Shown piece after piece: positions 9,058 to 21,189 of a stretch of DNA of 64,000 nucleotides. The position numbers were made by a program, and so were the translations under genes. The stretch spans positions 1 through 64,000 of the forward strand of contig NW_022205106.1 of the NCBI RefSeq assembly GCF_008831285.2. The letters run 5' to 3'. The notes below the pieces were generated by a model. It did not search any database. It saw only the letters and a list, made by a program, of their open reading frames with translations, and had not been told where the DNA came from. The DNA comes from Nymphaea colorata (Eukaryota; Streptophyta; Magnoliopsida; Nymphaeales; Nymphaeaceae). Positions within the stretch are counted from its first letter, which is position 1. The number at the start of each line of letters is the position of its first letter.

Positions 9058-12000
9058 ATGGGGGCAGTAATAGATGCTCTTGTGCAAACAGCCATTTCTA
9101 CTGCAACCAATTTGTTGAAAGAGACGAAAGACTACATCTTGAATGCCAAAGACGATCTGAAGAAGCTCCAAAGGATCCTGAAAATCTTCCAAAAGGCCAT
9201 TAAAGATGCTGATCGAGTCCTTTTTCAGCAACGAGTGTGACAGAGAACTAGAGTTTGAGCTTCATTATGATGCCGAGGACATCATCGAAGGATATCGAAG
9301 CAAAATTGAGGCCAGCAAGAGGGATTAGGTACGGAACGGTCTTTGACCACAGCACTCTCTTCCTATTACGAAGATGTTTCTTTTCGTTACCAACTTGGTA
9401 ACAAAATCAAGAAAATCAATGAAAGGCTTGATAAAATAAAGAAAGATTGGGACATGGTGGATAGGCTCAAAACAACTCCAAAAGGGGGTGGTAAGGACCC
9501 TGTTCATGGTGAACATGTAAACCGCAAAGAGGCAACCCATCACATAGGTGTACAACTGCCCACAGGCAGGGAGAATGATAAAAAGGTGTTAGTAGAAATG
9601 CTCTCATCGAATGACTTTTGTAGTAAGACTGAGAAGGATGGTGCTTCTATTATCTCCATTGTTGGAAAGGGAGGGATCGGTAAAACGACTCTAGCAAACA
9701 TGGTATTTAATGAAATTGAACAACAGTTCGGAGAACGCAAGTGGTGGGTTTGTGTTTTCGAAAGGCCAAACCATAAGGATTTGGTGTGGCAGATACTAAG
9801 GGAAGTGTGCAAGAGTTCTGGAGAAAACACTGATTGTTCCTTGACTGACTTATGCAAACAATTACTGAATGAGCTCTCAAAGTAAAAAATTTTGTTGGTC
9901 CTAGATGATGTATGGGAAGTAAAATGGTGGGAGGAAGAGATAGGGGGAACATTGATGGTGGGTGCAATGGGGACAAAAAATTTGATTACCAGTAGAAAGA
10001 AATATGTGTCGGAGGGGATGGGTGCTTTTTATATGCATGAATTACAAGAATTTAATTTCCACCAAAGTTGGTACTTGTTTCTCAAGGAGGTTTTAAGAGA
10101 AGGCCAAACAGAAGAAGATTCGGTGATGCATAAGATCAAATTTGTTGGAGAGGGAATAGTAAAAAGTGTGGTGGGTTGCCACTTGTGATTAAGATGGTGG
10201 GCTCCATGATCCGCACCAAGAAAATGAGTAGGGAGGACTGGAAGTCCGTCGTGGATAGTAAGATATGGGAATGGAAGACTCCTGCAGCCTCATCATCATC
10301 CACTGAAATAGGTGGTGATATTCTTTCTGGTCTCATGCTGAGCTACGTTGACTTGCCATATTATTTGAAGAGTTGTTTTGTGTATTGCTCCATTTATCCA
10401 AAGGATTATGAGATTGAAAGGGAGACATTGATAATGCAATGGGTGGCACACGGATTGATTGAGGCTGGCATAGATGTTAAAGCCACAACAAACCAATACA
10501 TTGAAGATTTGATAAGGCAGTGTTTGATTGAAGAAATTGATTTGAAGAGCATCAAATTGCATGACATTTTGCATGACCTTGCCTTATATATAGGTGGAAG
10601 GGAATATGGCCATACCTCTACTACTGAGCACACCTGCCATCTGTCATTACTTGGTGTACACGATGCAGAGGCACACAAGTCCATTGAATACCTTTCACTT
10701 GTAAAATATCTCGATCTAAGAAATTCTAAATGAGACGATTGCCCAGTTCAATCTGCAGACTCTGTAACTTGCAAACATTGGATTTAAATTATAGTAAAAT
10801 TGAAGAGTTGCCCAAGGAAATGGGTGAACTCTGCAACTTGAGGTTTCTTGGGCTGAAATGGACATGGGAATTGAAATTTATAGCGGAAGGCTTGGGGAAG
10901 CTTACCAATTTTCGGACCTTGCATAGATTTGTGGTATGCGATGACGAAGGGGACACAAAGGGATGCAATATTAGGGAACTAAAAGACTTGAACAAACTAC
11001 AGGGGGAATTGTCAATACAAGGGTTGGAGGGGACAAGAAAAGCAATTGATTGTGCAAGAAATGCACAATTGCTTAAGGAGAAGTATGGCATAATTAGTTT
11101 GGAATTCTACTTTGGAATTACTGGAGGTGTTTCAGAACAGAGTGGTACTTCTGAACAGAGTAATGACGAACAGAGTGGTGGTTCTGAACAGATTGGTGCA
11201 CTGGAGGCATTGGAACCTCCACTTGGGCTGGAGTGCTTGGAGATAGGTGATTATAAAGGAAAGATGCCAGTTTGGCATTTGAATATTGAGTATACCAACC
11301 TACATTCACTAAAGCTGGAAAGATGCCATTTATGGGAAAAACTAATAAGCATTACCTCGTTGAAAGTACCAAATGTCATCAATTGCCCTGCACTATGTGA
11401 AATAGCTAGCACGCCTGCCTTTGAGTCGTTGAAGGTAGAGGAATGCTGCAGCCTAGAGCAATTACCATATCACATGCCTGCTCTCAAGTGGTTGGACGTG
11501 GCACTTTGTGACAGCCTAGAGCAATTGCCTGATCACAGGCCTGTTGTGAAGTCGTTGATGGTGTGGGCATGTGATGGCTTAAAGGCTCTTGTTAACATGC
11601 CTGCCTTGGAGTCATTGGAGGTGAGTTGTTGTGATTGTATAGAGCATTTACATAACATGCCTGCTCTGAAGTCATTGATGGTGCGGAGATGTGATAGGCT
11701 GAAGACTCTAGCTGACCTGCCTGCCTTGGAGTCGTTGGAGGTAGAATTTTGTGACAGCCTAGAGTAATTACGTCCTGACATGCCTCCTCTGAAGTCATAG
11801 AAAGTGTATGGACCTAATAGCTTGAAGGCTCTTGTTAACGTTCCTTTACTTGAGGAGTTGATGGTGGAAGGTTTGCTCAACTGGGAAGGGTGGCCAGCAG
11901 ATGGATTAGGGGAAACAACATTGACTTCTATGCCAAGGTTAAGAGAGGCAAATTTTATGAATTGTCAAGGGATGGAGACAAAAGGCTTGCTTGATGCTCT

Positions 12001-12297
12001 ATTGGAGCTGGCGCGGCATGATGGTCAAGTGACTCACCCCCAAAGTCTGACAGTGTGTTGTTGCCTAAGTGCAAGATTGGGAAGAAAATTCCTTGAGCAA
12101 CTGCCTAACCTCATTGAGTTAAGGTTGGATCCAGACTCAGCAGTACTACTTCCATCACCATTGCCATCGGAGGTATCAACATTTCTACCCTCCCTCAAGT
12201 CTTTGTCTTTGAGTGACTCTAATGTTGATGAGGTCAAATTGGGAAGGGTGCCCCAGTGCTTGAGGGGTCTCTCCCAACTGGAGACATTGTACCTCAA
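9058..12297 (+). pseudogene. CC-NB-ARC-LRR (CNL) resistance-gene pseudogene 1
   Basis: The ATG at 9058 opens a coiled-coil N-terminus (MGAVIDALVQTAIST, then KDDLKKLQRILKIFQKAI) that ends at TGA 9238 after a frameshift shared by all three copies. NB-ARC follows: intact P-loop VGKGGIGKTTL (near 9660), WVCVFERPNHKDL, kinase-2 LLVLDDVW (near 9895, final W typical of CNLs), ITSRKKYV, GLPLVIKM, CFVYCSIYPKD and an MHD-like KLHDILHDLA. Lesions: TAA at 9883 (GAA in copy 2), a 1-bp loss near 10155, a 150-bp in-frame deletion near 10679, a 1-bp loss near 10731, TAA at 11765 and TAG at 11798. LRRs run from 10730. Homology to NLR-3 stops at 12297, although the frame stays open to 12424 in unrelated sequence. 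If intact it would be an intracellular immune receptor. Confidence 0.9.
11414..11800 (+). repeat. Homogenised LRR minisatellite in NLR-1
   Basis: Seven near-identical 60-63-bp repeats start with a CCT codon at 11414, 11477, 11540, 11600, 11660, 11720 and about 11783. Each encodes a 20-21-residue LRR of the pattern PALxSLxVxxCDSLEQLPxHM. NLR-3 keeps only about two (57390-57515). The last repeat in NLR-1 carries both stop codons. Confidence 0.85.
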
Positions 12298-12683
12298 CAA
12301 AGGGGAACTGCATCCCCAAGGGGGTTGGTGCATTAGGCGGGTGGGGGTGGGTAAACTACTAGTTTCCATTTTGAATCCCCATTGTGTCAACTGCCTGTGC
12401 TGCAAAAGGAAGGCACCGATATGAAAATTGATGCATAATGTGGGCACCTTTTCCAAGGCACCAAAAGCAAACTTGGACTCTATGGGGACTTTATTGTAAA
12501 AAATGACTTCTAATACTCATTCTTCTCTCCCAAACAGGGGAAACACAAAACTTTTTGACAATTTTTCTTATTTTGTTTGATGAATTTAGCAAGTTAAAGC
12601 TGTGGGAAGCCCCACATGAGCCAAGGGGTACATGTCCACTCTTCATTTCCTAAAATCTCATTACATGTCTTTATGGTTGCAGC
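12298..12683. other. Sequence replacing the NLR-1 3' end
   Basis: From 12298 the sequence no longer matches NLR-3, which continues with further LRR codons (YFYEYISLGG and on). Here instead is AAAGGGGAACTGCATCCCC and GGGTGGGGGTGGG. It may be the edge of an insertion or a deletion junction; no element ends were recognised. Confidence 0.45.
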
Positions 12684-12860
12684 CAGTGGTAGAGCCAGAA
12701 ATTTCTGGTTGAGGGGCACTTCAAGTGTAAGATTCAAACCTTAAGGGGCATTGATATGTAAAAAACTGAAAATTAATGAAGTTTTTGTATCTAAATAGTT
12801 TTTTTTTTTGGGTTGGTGTTGGCAATTGCCCACACTAGCAATAATGTAGCTCTGCCACTG
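12684..12860. mobile_element. Small TIR element (MITE-like), 177 bp
   Basis: Ends are CAGTGGTAGAGCCAG on the left and, on the reverse complement, CAGTGGCAGAGCTAC on the right: an 11-15-bp imperfect terminal inverted repeat. The middle is AT-rich with a T run and no coding capacity. A relative with ends CAGTGGTGGAGTC and CAGTGGCTTAGTC lies at 14516-14679. Target-site duplications were not clear. Confidence 0.5.
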
Positions 12861-13012
12861 GGTCACAGTAGCTAAGTTTTCACTATGGTCAACACGCTAT
12901 GCATCCCCATTTTTGGCTGCTGTAAATATCATTTTTTTGTTAATACAAGTCCAGAGCCTAACACCCACCATCTTCCATAGGAAACCTGAGCTGATAATTA
13001 CCCTATATCTAG

Positions 13013-13060
13013 AGATGTCAGCATATCCGATTCGAATGTGATCTGCTGACATCCCTACTA
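13013..13060. repeat. Short foldback with GATGTCAGCA ends
   Basis: The segment opens AGAGATGTCAGCATATCC and closes GATCTGCTGACATCCCT, so about 16 bp at each end are inverted copies around a core of roughly 15 bp. The ends resemble those of the AGGGATGTCAATG elements (1808, 13367), suggesting a minimal internally deleted derivative. Confidence 0.5.
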
Positions 13061-13106
13061 TTTCCACATAAATTGTCCAACTCAACTCAAAGTTCAGAAG
13101 ACAAAG

Positions 13107-13340
13107 ATGCAGCCCCTGAGAAATGAATTAGCATGGGATTTGCAATTGGAAGGAATGCAACAGGCAAGCTTAGCATCGCAAAGAGGTGCTGATAGACTCT
13201 TTCTTAAGCATATCAATGGCCAAAAAGAGCAACGAATAAGCCAGATGTGGGCTTGTATGAGCAGCTGCCGGCAGGGTCAACAGCTTTTCAATGAGGAGTG
13301 GACTTGGATTGTGGATCTTGCCATAGGAGCTGCCACATAG
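13107..13340 (+). other. Unassigned 77-codon open frame
   Basis: The frame encodes a Gln-rich, Met-rich short sequence (QLEGMQQASLASQRGADRL and CSSxRQGQQ-like words) with no recognised family features. It sits among small TIR elements and has no duplicate elsewhere in the window. It may be a retroelement fragment or chance; function unknown. Confidence 0.2.
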
Positions 13341-13366
13341 GTTTGCTTGTCATATGCCATCAGCCA

Positions 13367-13813
13367 TAGGGATGTCAATGGATCAGATTCGAATAAAATA
13401 CTCTTAACCATATGTAGCTGCTTTTTCAAATACTCACGTGTTCATATTTGAATTCTGATTTGAACATAAATGAATAAAGTTCATATCTAAGTCTGAAATC
13501 CAATTTTGCAATCTGAATATTGTCTGAATCCAACTTTGCATTCACTTCTTAATCTGAATTTTGAACCAAATCTAGCTGACTTTCAATATATAAGAGTATT
13601 AGATGTATGATATTTGTTTAAAACTAAATCTGATCTGAATTTGAATCTAATCAAATATTTACATATATCTGAATCCAAATCCAATAGAATGTCATTTCTT
13701 AAATCCAAAGCTGATCTGATTTTTCCATTGGACATTATATTTTTTTTCTATAACTGGTTTTTCAGAATGGTTTGGTTCGATATCTGATTCAAATTGAATA
13801 TATTGACATCCTT
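13367..13813. mobile_element. MITE-like element with AGGGATG ends (outside the units)
   Basis: It begins TAGGGATGTCAATGG and ends TTGACATCCTTA. Its AT-rich interior has many TTTGAATCTGAATC-type words, as in the copies at 1808, 27678 and 45254. Being outside the duplicated unit shows that the family moved independently. Confidence 0.45.
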
Positions 13814-14515
13814 ACTTCACCAGAAATGCCTATCTCCGCCACTGGAAATGGGAGTCAAAGACGCACCATGATATGCACGTGATACTACTACTTGATTCTA
13901 ACTGAAGTGGCCACAGGTATTGGCAGATGATCTATGTTTCAAATCTAGGAAATGATGAGATCATTCAACCTTCTTTGACGCACATTTCAGTTCCTTTGTT
14001 TCCAAAGTCTAGAGAAGTAGCACCCATAAGAATGGAACTAAGAATGTACTGTCAGCGCGCCCCTCAAGCCAAGTAGCTATGCTATGGCATGTCAGTTTCA
14101 AATAGTTGACTACAATATATTACAAGATAACAGTAATTTAAGTTTGAAGCAATACTTGATGAACAATATACTAGGCAAAGTAGACCACGTAATTGAATAG
14201 TTTTGATGCGAGTGATTCCACAAACATCAACATAAGTCATTCATGCATCTCATTCATTCAGCATCATTCATCAAATATCATGTCTTGGACGTGTCAAAGG
14301 ATTGAAACTCACAAGATCTCGAGAGGTAGATCGGCCTATTGCCTTCTTTATTGCTTATATGAGATGTATCATTTCTACCAATCTACACTGTCATGCCTCA
14401 TTTCTTTCAGCACCTATTATTTAAATGAGATGAAGAAGCTATTTAATTGGAATGGATACAGCCTTGTCCATATCATTAAATAAAAGTAATGCCATTGTGT
14501 TTGTCATTCAAAGAG

Positions 14516-14679
14516 CAGTGGTGGAGTCAAAAAAATTAGCTGGAGGGACCCTTCTTTAAAAACATTTATATCTTTAGGGGTTATCAAAGAAAAAAAATAT
14601 TAAATTTGCTAATGTAAAAAATAAAGAAATTTTAAAGAGCTGGTCTGAGCAGCTTAGCCCACATGTGACTAAGCCACTG
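14516..14679. mobile_element. Small TIR element, second copy, about 164 bp
   Basis: Left end CAGTGGTGGAGTC; right end reads CAGTGGCTTAGTC on the reverse complement. AT-rich middle without coding capacity. Similar ends to 12684-12860. Confidence 0.45.
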
Positions 14680-14984
14680 CCAAAGAGGGTCAAAACGACA
14701 ACATAGTGGCCAGGGAAGAGACATATTCAGTCATGTACTTCGTCTTCGAAACTTCTCTTGCTACATTGTCATACTATCATGTAAGATTCATACTAGTGTC
14801 TAAGGGAAGAGAAATATTCAATCATGTACTTCATTTTTTAAACCTCTCTTGATACTTTCTCATATTAATATGCAGCTAGAATGCAAAGTTTTATAGGAAT
14901 GATCCGACTGCCCACCAATTTGATGGAAAAACCATACGGCAAGGCAATGCTATGACATACCCAAGCTTTTGCTACATGGCCGGA

Positions 14985-16640
14985 ATCGAGCTTGCTTCAA
15001 GATGATATATGGTATCTAGATTCTAGGGCAACGCATCACATGGCAGCAGATATTGGCAATGCTATCACCAACAAAAATGAATGTAAAGTTGATCTCACAC
15101 TGTTTGGTAAGCTCACATTGTTTTCCCTTCATATTCAAAAATTTGATCTCAAAGATGCTTTACATATTAATGTGCACTAAGAAAAATATGTTGTTTATGT
15201 TGCCAAACTTACACATGATAATCACCATTTTTTTGACTTTTGTCCTCACAAATTTATGGTTTAGGACCATTAGAAATGAAAAGTTTTAGTCCAAGGCACC
15301 AACGAGAAAAATTTATACAAGCAAAGTGCTTTAATGTTTGCGCATAAACAGTTCAAACAAGAAAGCCTTTATGAAAATTTTGCCTGCACTTGTGACCTTC
15401 ATTTTTTTCAATTTGAGAATTATTAGATTTAAAGTCAAAGCATGTGGTTTTATATTGAATATGAACTTTATAAAGGATATATATGTTATGGCTCCTCACT
15501 CTTGCAATACATGCATTTCTCAACATACTCTTTTCTATGAAGAAAACAGTTTGCAGTTTTTAAATGCTATTAATTAATTAAAAAACTAACTGTAATTTAA
15601 ACTAAACCAAATAATCCAAGCCCCATTTCCAATGCAATTCAAGAGACATTCAAAATATATCTTGCCCAAAATGAAACTTTGTCTATCTTCATCAACCCAT
15701 AGCTTGGTCAAGAATATATCATGAATCACCTATTTGTACATGAAGCCCCATGTCCCATCAACCAACCAAGAGAAGAAGAAAGGAAAGGAAATCATGAAGT
15801 GGAACTGGAGTTTAGACCCATCTAGTGAAAGACGTACAATAATAGAACTAATTAATTTGAACTCACCATATGATTAACCAATCTATGGATGAAACAAGAG
15901 CATTAAATGCTTATTTTCCATCCAAATATAGTCTTCCTTTGTGTCTCCTTAGTGAAGTCAATACAAGTTAAGTTGAACTCAGAGTTCATCTTAAAGCAAA
16001 ATGTAATCCTAAAAGCGCTCAAGCTACGGAAGAAGAGTTGGGGTCTTTTTATACAAATCAATTGTGGGCTCGTCCCAGCCAACAGCTCACATAATAATGT
16101 TAGATGTGGATGGATATTTAGATTAATAGGGAGGAACTCTAATGGGTCAATTGCTTAGTATAAGTCTCGCCACTTTGCAGAAGGTATAATCCATAAGAAG
16201 GGACATACTAATATGAAACTTATAGTCCTATTGTTAACCAAACTACAAAACCATTGATCTCAACCATGCCTATCTCGATGGGTAGATCTTTACATGAATT
16301 AGGTGTCAATACTTTCTCACAACAGATACTAAAGTAAAAGGTGGTTCATGATGCAACCAACATGGTTTTAAGATTAATGGGTTCCAATCATGTTTATCGC
16401 CTCAATAAAGCATGTCTAAGTCAAAAAAAGGCTAACAAGGCATGTCCTTGCTCATCACACTTGGGGTTCATGAGTCACAATTAGATATGTCCATAAAATC
16501 CTCATTGATGATTTGTGTAGATGACATCATAGTCACTAGAAGTAACATGGTTGAGGTAGAAAAAAATCATAGTCACTGAAAGTAACAAACTAATTGTGGC
16601 AAGTTCCCTGTAAAATATATAAGATGACAACTTATTGCAA
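14985..16640 (+). mobile_element. Decayed Ty1/copia retrotransposon relic
   Basis: Plus-strand pieces occur in the order of copia pol. Near 15005 lies a protease-like WYLDSRATHHMAAD (family WxLDSGATHHM, Gly replaced by Arg). From 15190 a frame-broken segment resembles the protease-integrase linker, with KLTHDNHHFFDF and VLVQGTNEKNLYK. At 16055-16160 the reverse-transcriptase start reads WALVPANSSHNN then GWIFRLIGRNSNGSI (family WxLVPxxxxNVxGCKWVxKxKxxxDGS). At 16500-16550 the catalytic block reads ICVDDIIVTRSN. Many stops and gaps separate them. No LTRs were found. Confidence 0.75.
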
Positions 16641-16703
16641 ATCAAATACTATATATGTATGTATATATATATATATGTATGTATATATATATATATATAT
16701 ATA
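16641..16703. repeat. (TA)n/(TATG)n microsatellite
   Basis: Alternating ATATGTATGTATATATAT runs of about 60 bp immediately 3' of the copia relic. Self-complementary and likely length-variable. Confidence 0.8.
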
Positions 16704-18032
16704 GCAAAGGGCCGATTGTCAACTCGATTCTCATGAGTGCTATTCACCTGAACTACAAATGGTGAGTGTGTGGTGCTTAGTTGATGGGTGTCTTGCTTTG
16801 AACTTAATTCACAAAGAAGCCCCAAACTGTGGGGCAGGAGGAAAGAGGGAGGGGCTTCCAGCTACACCCCTACAAAACAAAAGCAAAACAACAAATCTTA
16901 AACATTTAAAACTAGCAAATTGAATAACACAATTATCATTTTTTTTTCAAATTGTTGTGTCCTCCCTACCCAGGTACCCAAACCTATGCCTGAATCCATG
17001 CCAGCATTAATGCGACTTGGGCTCGGGGAAATGTTGGGAACACATTTGAAAGGGATGTCAACTGTTGTAATATGATAAAGCAAGAACGCTCGGATGTAGA
17101 TCCAAATGAGGAAGGTGATTCTATCAATGATTCGATCGAATACAGGAGCCAAGAAAATTGTCATGAAAATCTGTTGTATTGAAATAATTCCATATCTGAT
17201 CCTATAAATCAAGATATTGATAATTTGTATGAAAGACTTTTCACTTATAAAATGGCCATATCAGATTCATCTAAGAAGTAAACTGTTCGTAAGTGTGTTA
17301 TATACAAAGGGAGGGTTTCTTGCTCTTGCTGGTCTGCTGTCAATCAGCCCTTTAGTTCAAACAACTTTAGAAAAAAAAGTGGATTTTAACATCAAATGAG
17401 CTACCGTGGTTGCAAAACCAAAAAAGGTCTGAGTTAACATCTTTAACTTCTCTGCTATATATCAATAACCAAAAGTTTCCACTAGAAATTCCTTAAGCAT
17501 ATGATATTCATGCACTCAGATACTTCGGGAAAGATAAATCAAACTAGAAATTCTCTCTCAAACTACTAATGTGGTTGAGAGTTGTGTTCTTGAACCTACT
17601 AATGTGGTGATATCTTAGGCCCCCTTTCTCTCTCTAACTCTTTCTCCCTCTATATGACAAAAGTTTTGTAATAATATTTCTCTCTCTCTCTAAGAATAGG
17701 AGCAAACTTTCGTAATATTTGCTCTCTCTAGGTGTTGATCAGATAATGAAAAGGCTGTTCCGATAATCAAAAGCCCATGATGGAGGAGTCAGTGGAGGCG
17801 TGGGGGAGGTAGATGAAGGAAATACCAACCTCACTCTTCTCAGTCTTGGACCATTCAGTCCCGTCCTCCCTTTCTCTTTTCTCTGTTCAGAAAGGACTAG
17901 TTGTTTTGACTTTGGACCGATGCAAGGCAAGAAGTCAGAGAAGATAGAGAGAGAGGAAGGGAGAGGGGAGTGATGATCAAGTGAGGGGAGGCATCAGGGG
18001 GGCAACGGTCATCATCAGCAACAGCAGTACCA
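16704..18032. other. Spacer of unknown content
   Basis: Mixed sequence with short open frames of no recognised family (for example minus-strand 16898-17212). Two short (TC)n runs lie at about 17623 and 17680. From about 17960 the base composition rises sharply in G+C toward the ARM-like pseudogene. Confidence 0.4.
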
Positions 18033-18887
<855 letters not shown>

Positions 18888-19320
18888 TGTTAAATTTCAT
18901 GGAAGGAAGGTAGGAAGAAAAACAGGACAGCACAAATTTAATGTGGTTTGGCGTTAATAGCCTACATCCACGAAAACAGAGAAAGCTCTGTTTTTTGTCT
19001 CTCTTATTTTTTCTTACTGATGTCGTTTGAATGATCTCCTTATAAAGAGTTACAGCCCCTTCTTCCCTTACATATCCCAACGGTTTAAGATCCCTGGAAA
19101 TCAGGGAGTTACTGAGAAAAAAGGCAACATGTTAAAGAGGTAAGACGAGCTTGGTAAGACAATATTGATGAGATTCTCGTTCTGTTGCTCCTCTTTCCAA
19201 AGATATGATCAACCGTTAGCTGGTGACGATGTCTTTCCAAGAAGGAGATGAACATTAGCTGCTGAGGATTTCTTTCCAAGGAGGAGACGGTGACAGAGCT
19301 TCCTTCCAAATGTGCTAACA
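18888..19320 (-). repeat. 3' LTR of copia element 1
   Basis: In the element's orientation (minus strand) the LTR starts TGTTAGCACATTTGG next to a polypurine tract and ends at 18888 in TAACA, so the ends are the canonical TGTTA...TAACA. The plus-strand edge at 18888 is also where the ARM-like reading frame is lost. A TATA-like CTTTATAAGG (minus, about 19037-19046) fits the LTR promoter. No matching 5' LTR is present upstream of gag. Confidence 0.7.
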
Positions 19321-19329
19321 AACTCCCCC

Positions 19330-20812
19330 TCAAGTTAGTAGGCAGACATCAGTCTGCCCCAACTTGTCCGTAATAATCCTTTGCCTTTCTTTCCCAAGAC
19401 TTTTTGTCAAGATGTCGGTGAGCTGGTTTTCGCTTCTAACATGAGAAGTTGCAATGATGCCATCTTGAATTTTTTTCTCAAACGAAATGACAGTCGACTT
19501 CGATATGTTTTGTTCGTTCATGAAATTTGGGATTCGCACCAATATGAATAGCAGCCATGTTGTCGCACTTAAGTTCCATTGGGGAGTGAGTTTTGACCCC
19601 CATATCCTTAAGGAGGGACTTAAGCCAAATCAATTCACACGTACATATGGCCATGGCTTGGTATTCTGCCTCTACGCTGGATCGGGCTACCACGGCTTGT
19701 TTTTTACTTTGCCAAGTGATCAAATTTCTTCCAAGAAACATGCAGTTACCTGATGTTGACCATTTGTCATTTGGGTCCCCAACCTAGTTTGCATCACAAC
19801 AGCCAGTAATGTGAGGAGATTGGTCGTGTCTCAATAGGATTCCCTTTCCTGCTGTCCCCTTTAAGTACCTCAAAATCCGGTGAGCTGACTCAACATGATG
19901 GGATCTTGGTTGGTGCATGAATTGGCTAATGACACTGACAACATACATAATGTCAGGCCGCATAACTGTCAAATATATTAGTTTTCCAACTAGTTTTTGG
20001 AAATTGTCTTTGTTTTCGAAAATATCACCATCTTCTTTCCTTAGCTTGTAGTTCATCTCAAGGGGTGTGTTTGCGGGTTTGGTGCCTAGATATCTGGTAT
20101 CTTTCAAGAGATCAATCGTGTATTTGCGTTGACATATAAATACTCCTTTTTCAGAGTGAGCCACTTCTATTCCAAGGAAATATTGTAACAGTCCAAGATC
20201 TTTGATTTCAAACTCGCTGTTTAAATGTTTTTTTATAACCTGCATGATCTCAAAGTCATCTCTAGTAAGTATGATATCATCCCCGTACACAAGCAAGATG
20301 GTTACCTTGAATTTTCTGGTGAATGTGAACATGGCGCAATCGGCAGAGCTTTGCTGAAATCCATAATTGATGAGTGTTGTCTTTAGACGAGCAAACCAGG
20401 CATGAGGTGATTGCTTCAATCCGTAAAGAGCTTTCCTTAGTTTGCAAACATGTTCAGATCGGCAGTTAACTCCTTGCGGTACTTCCATGTAGACCTCTTG
20501 TTCCAATTCACCATGGAGAAATACATTTTTTACATCAAGTTAGAGAAGATTCCACCTTTTTGTAGGTGCAACTGCAAGAAGAGTTCTCACCATGTTCATT
20601 TTTGCTATCGGGGCAAAGGTTTCATTATAATCGATTCCTTCTGTCTCAGTGAAGCCCTTTGCAACGAGGCGAGCCTTATATCGCTCCACTTCTCCATTGC
20701 TCTTGAACTTTATTTTGTAGATCCATTTACAACCTACCAGTTTCTTTTCGTCTGGTAGAGGAACAAGATCCCAAGTATAGTTCTTTTCAAGCACCTTGAT
20801 TTCTTCTTCCAT
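19330..20812 (-). pseudogene. Copia reverse transcriptase-RNase H, three lesions
   Basis: From 20812 the frame reads YTWDLVPLPDEKKLVGCKWI, RYKARLVAKGFTETEGIDY and then LYGLKQSPHAW. The catalytic block is LVYGDDIILT (usual YVDD, with Gly for Val), followed by LQYFLGIEV and IMYVVSVISQFM. RNase H shows SSVEAEYQAM (catalytic Glu kept), ELIWLKSLL and HIEVDCHFV. One frame runs from 20812 to about 19480 with two nonsense codons: TAA at 20540-20542, and TAG at 19784-19786 where family members have Trp. The C-terminal 19330-19542 part is in a shifted frame and ends with the usual QLTDILTKSL block. The decay is light, so the insertion is fairly recent. Confidence 0.85.
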
Positions 20813-21189
20813 AGCTGCCCTCCACCATAAGACTGCACTAGCTTCATTAAAGTTTCTTGGCTCTTGATGACATAAATAACAAAGATGTATGACTTGTAAT
20901 TATGCGAGAGAACTTCAAAAGAGAGATAATTGTCTAGTGAATGAAGACTTCCAATGGATAAGTAAGTATAGTAATCACTTAACTTGGATGGAGGCCGAGT
21001 CACTCTAGAGGAACGTCTTACGCCTGGTTGAGATTTGACGTTGGTAGGTGGTTCGTCTTCCTCCAAAATAGTGTTTTCAAGGCTGCTATTGTTACTGGGA
21101 AAGTGGGCAATCCCTGGTTGGCATGTAGGCGCTTGACTTGCAAAGATGTCAGCCAGCAGACGTGGAATATCATCAACACTATTTTCAGC

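Larger units (their letters stand above)
1..12297. repeat. Segmental duplication unit 1 (TPS-spacer-NLR)
   Basis: The stretch aligns by eye, with short indels, to 24711-35285 and 43060-58000. Anchors in the same order are the TPS start (690, 26629, 43763), a 390-bp TIR-like element (1808, 27678, 45254), a GA-rich tract (about 6661, 30155, 50745) and the NLR start (9058, 34169, 55100). The window opens inside TPS intron 2, so the unit continues to the left. Compared with unit 3, unit 1 lacks about 2.4 kb (the counterpart of 51926-54340) just before the NLR. The homology ends at 12297 inside the NLR LRR region, where unrelated sequence begins. Confidence 0.85.

Noticed and set aside
9228-9239. 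A 12-nt GT...AG intron to explain the coiled-coil frameshift
   Set aside because: GTCCTTTTTCAG is far too short for a plant intron and its removal would not change the frame.
9343-9885. A 180-codon NB-ARC frame as an independent gene
   Set aside because: Its first codon is TTG and the stop at 9883 is a GAA-to-TAA change relative to copy 2. It is a slice of NLR pseudogene 1.
11533-11880. Minus-strand 115-codon ORF opposite the LRRs
   Set aside because: Its internal repetition simply mirrors the plus-strand 60-bp LRR repeats.
19478-20506. Host reverse-transcriptase-like gene
   Set aside because: Domain order, polypurine tract and LTR show a Ty1/copia element with nonsense codons.
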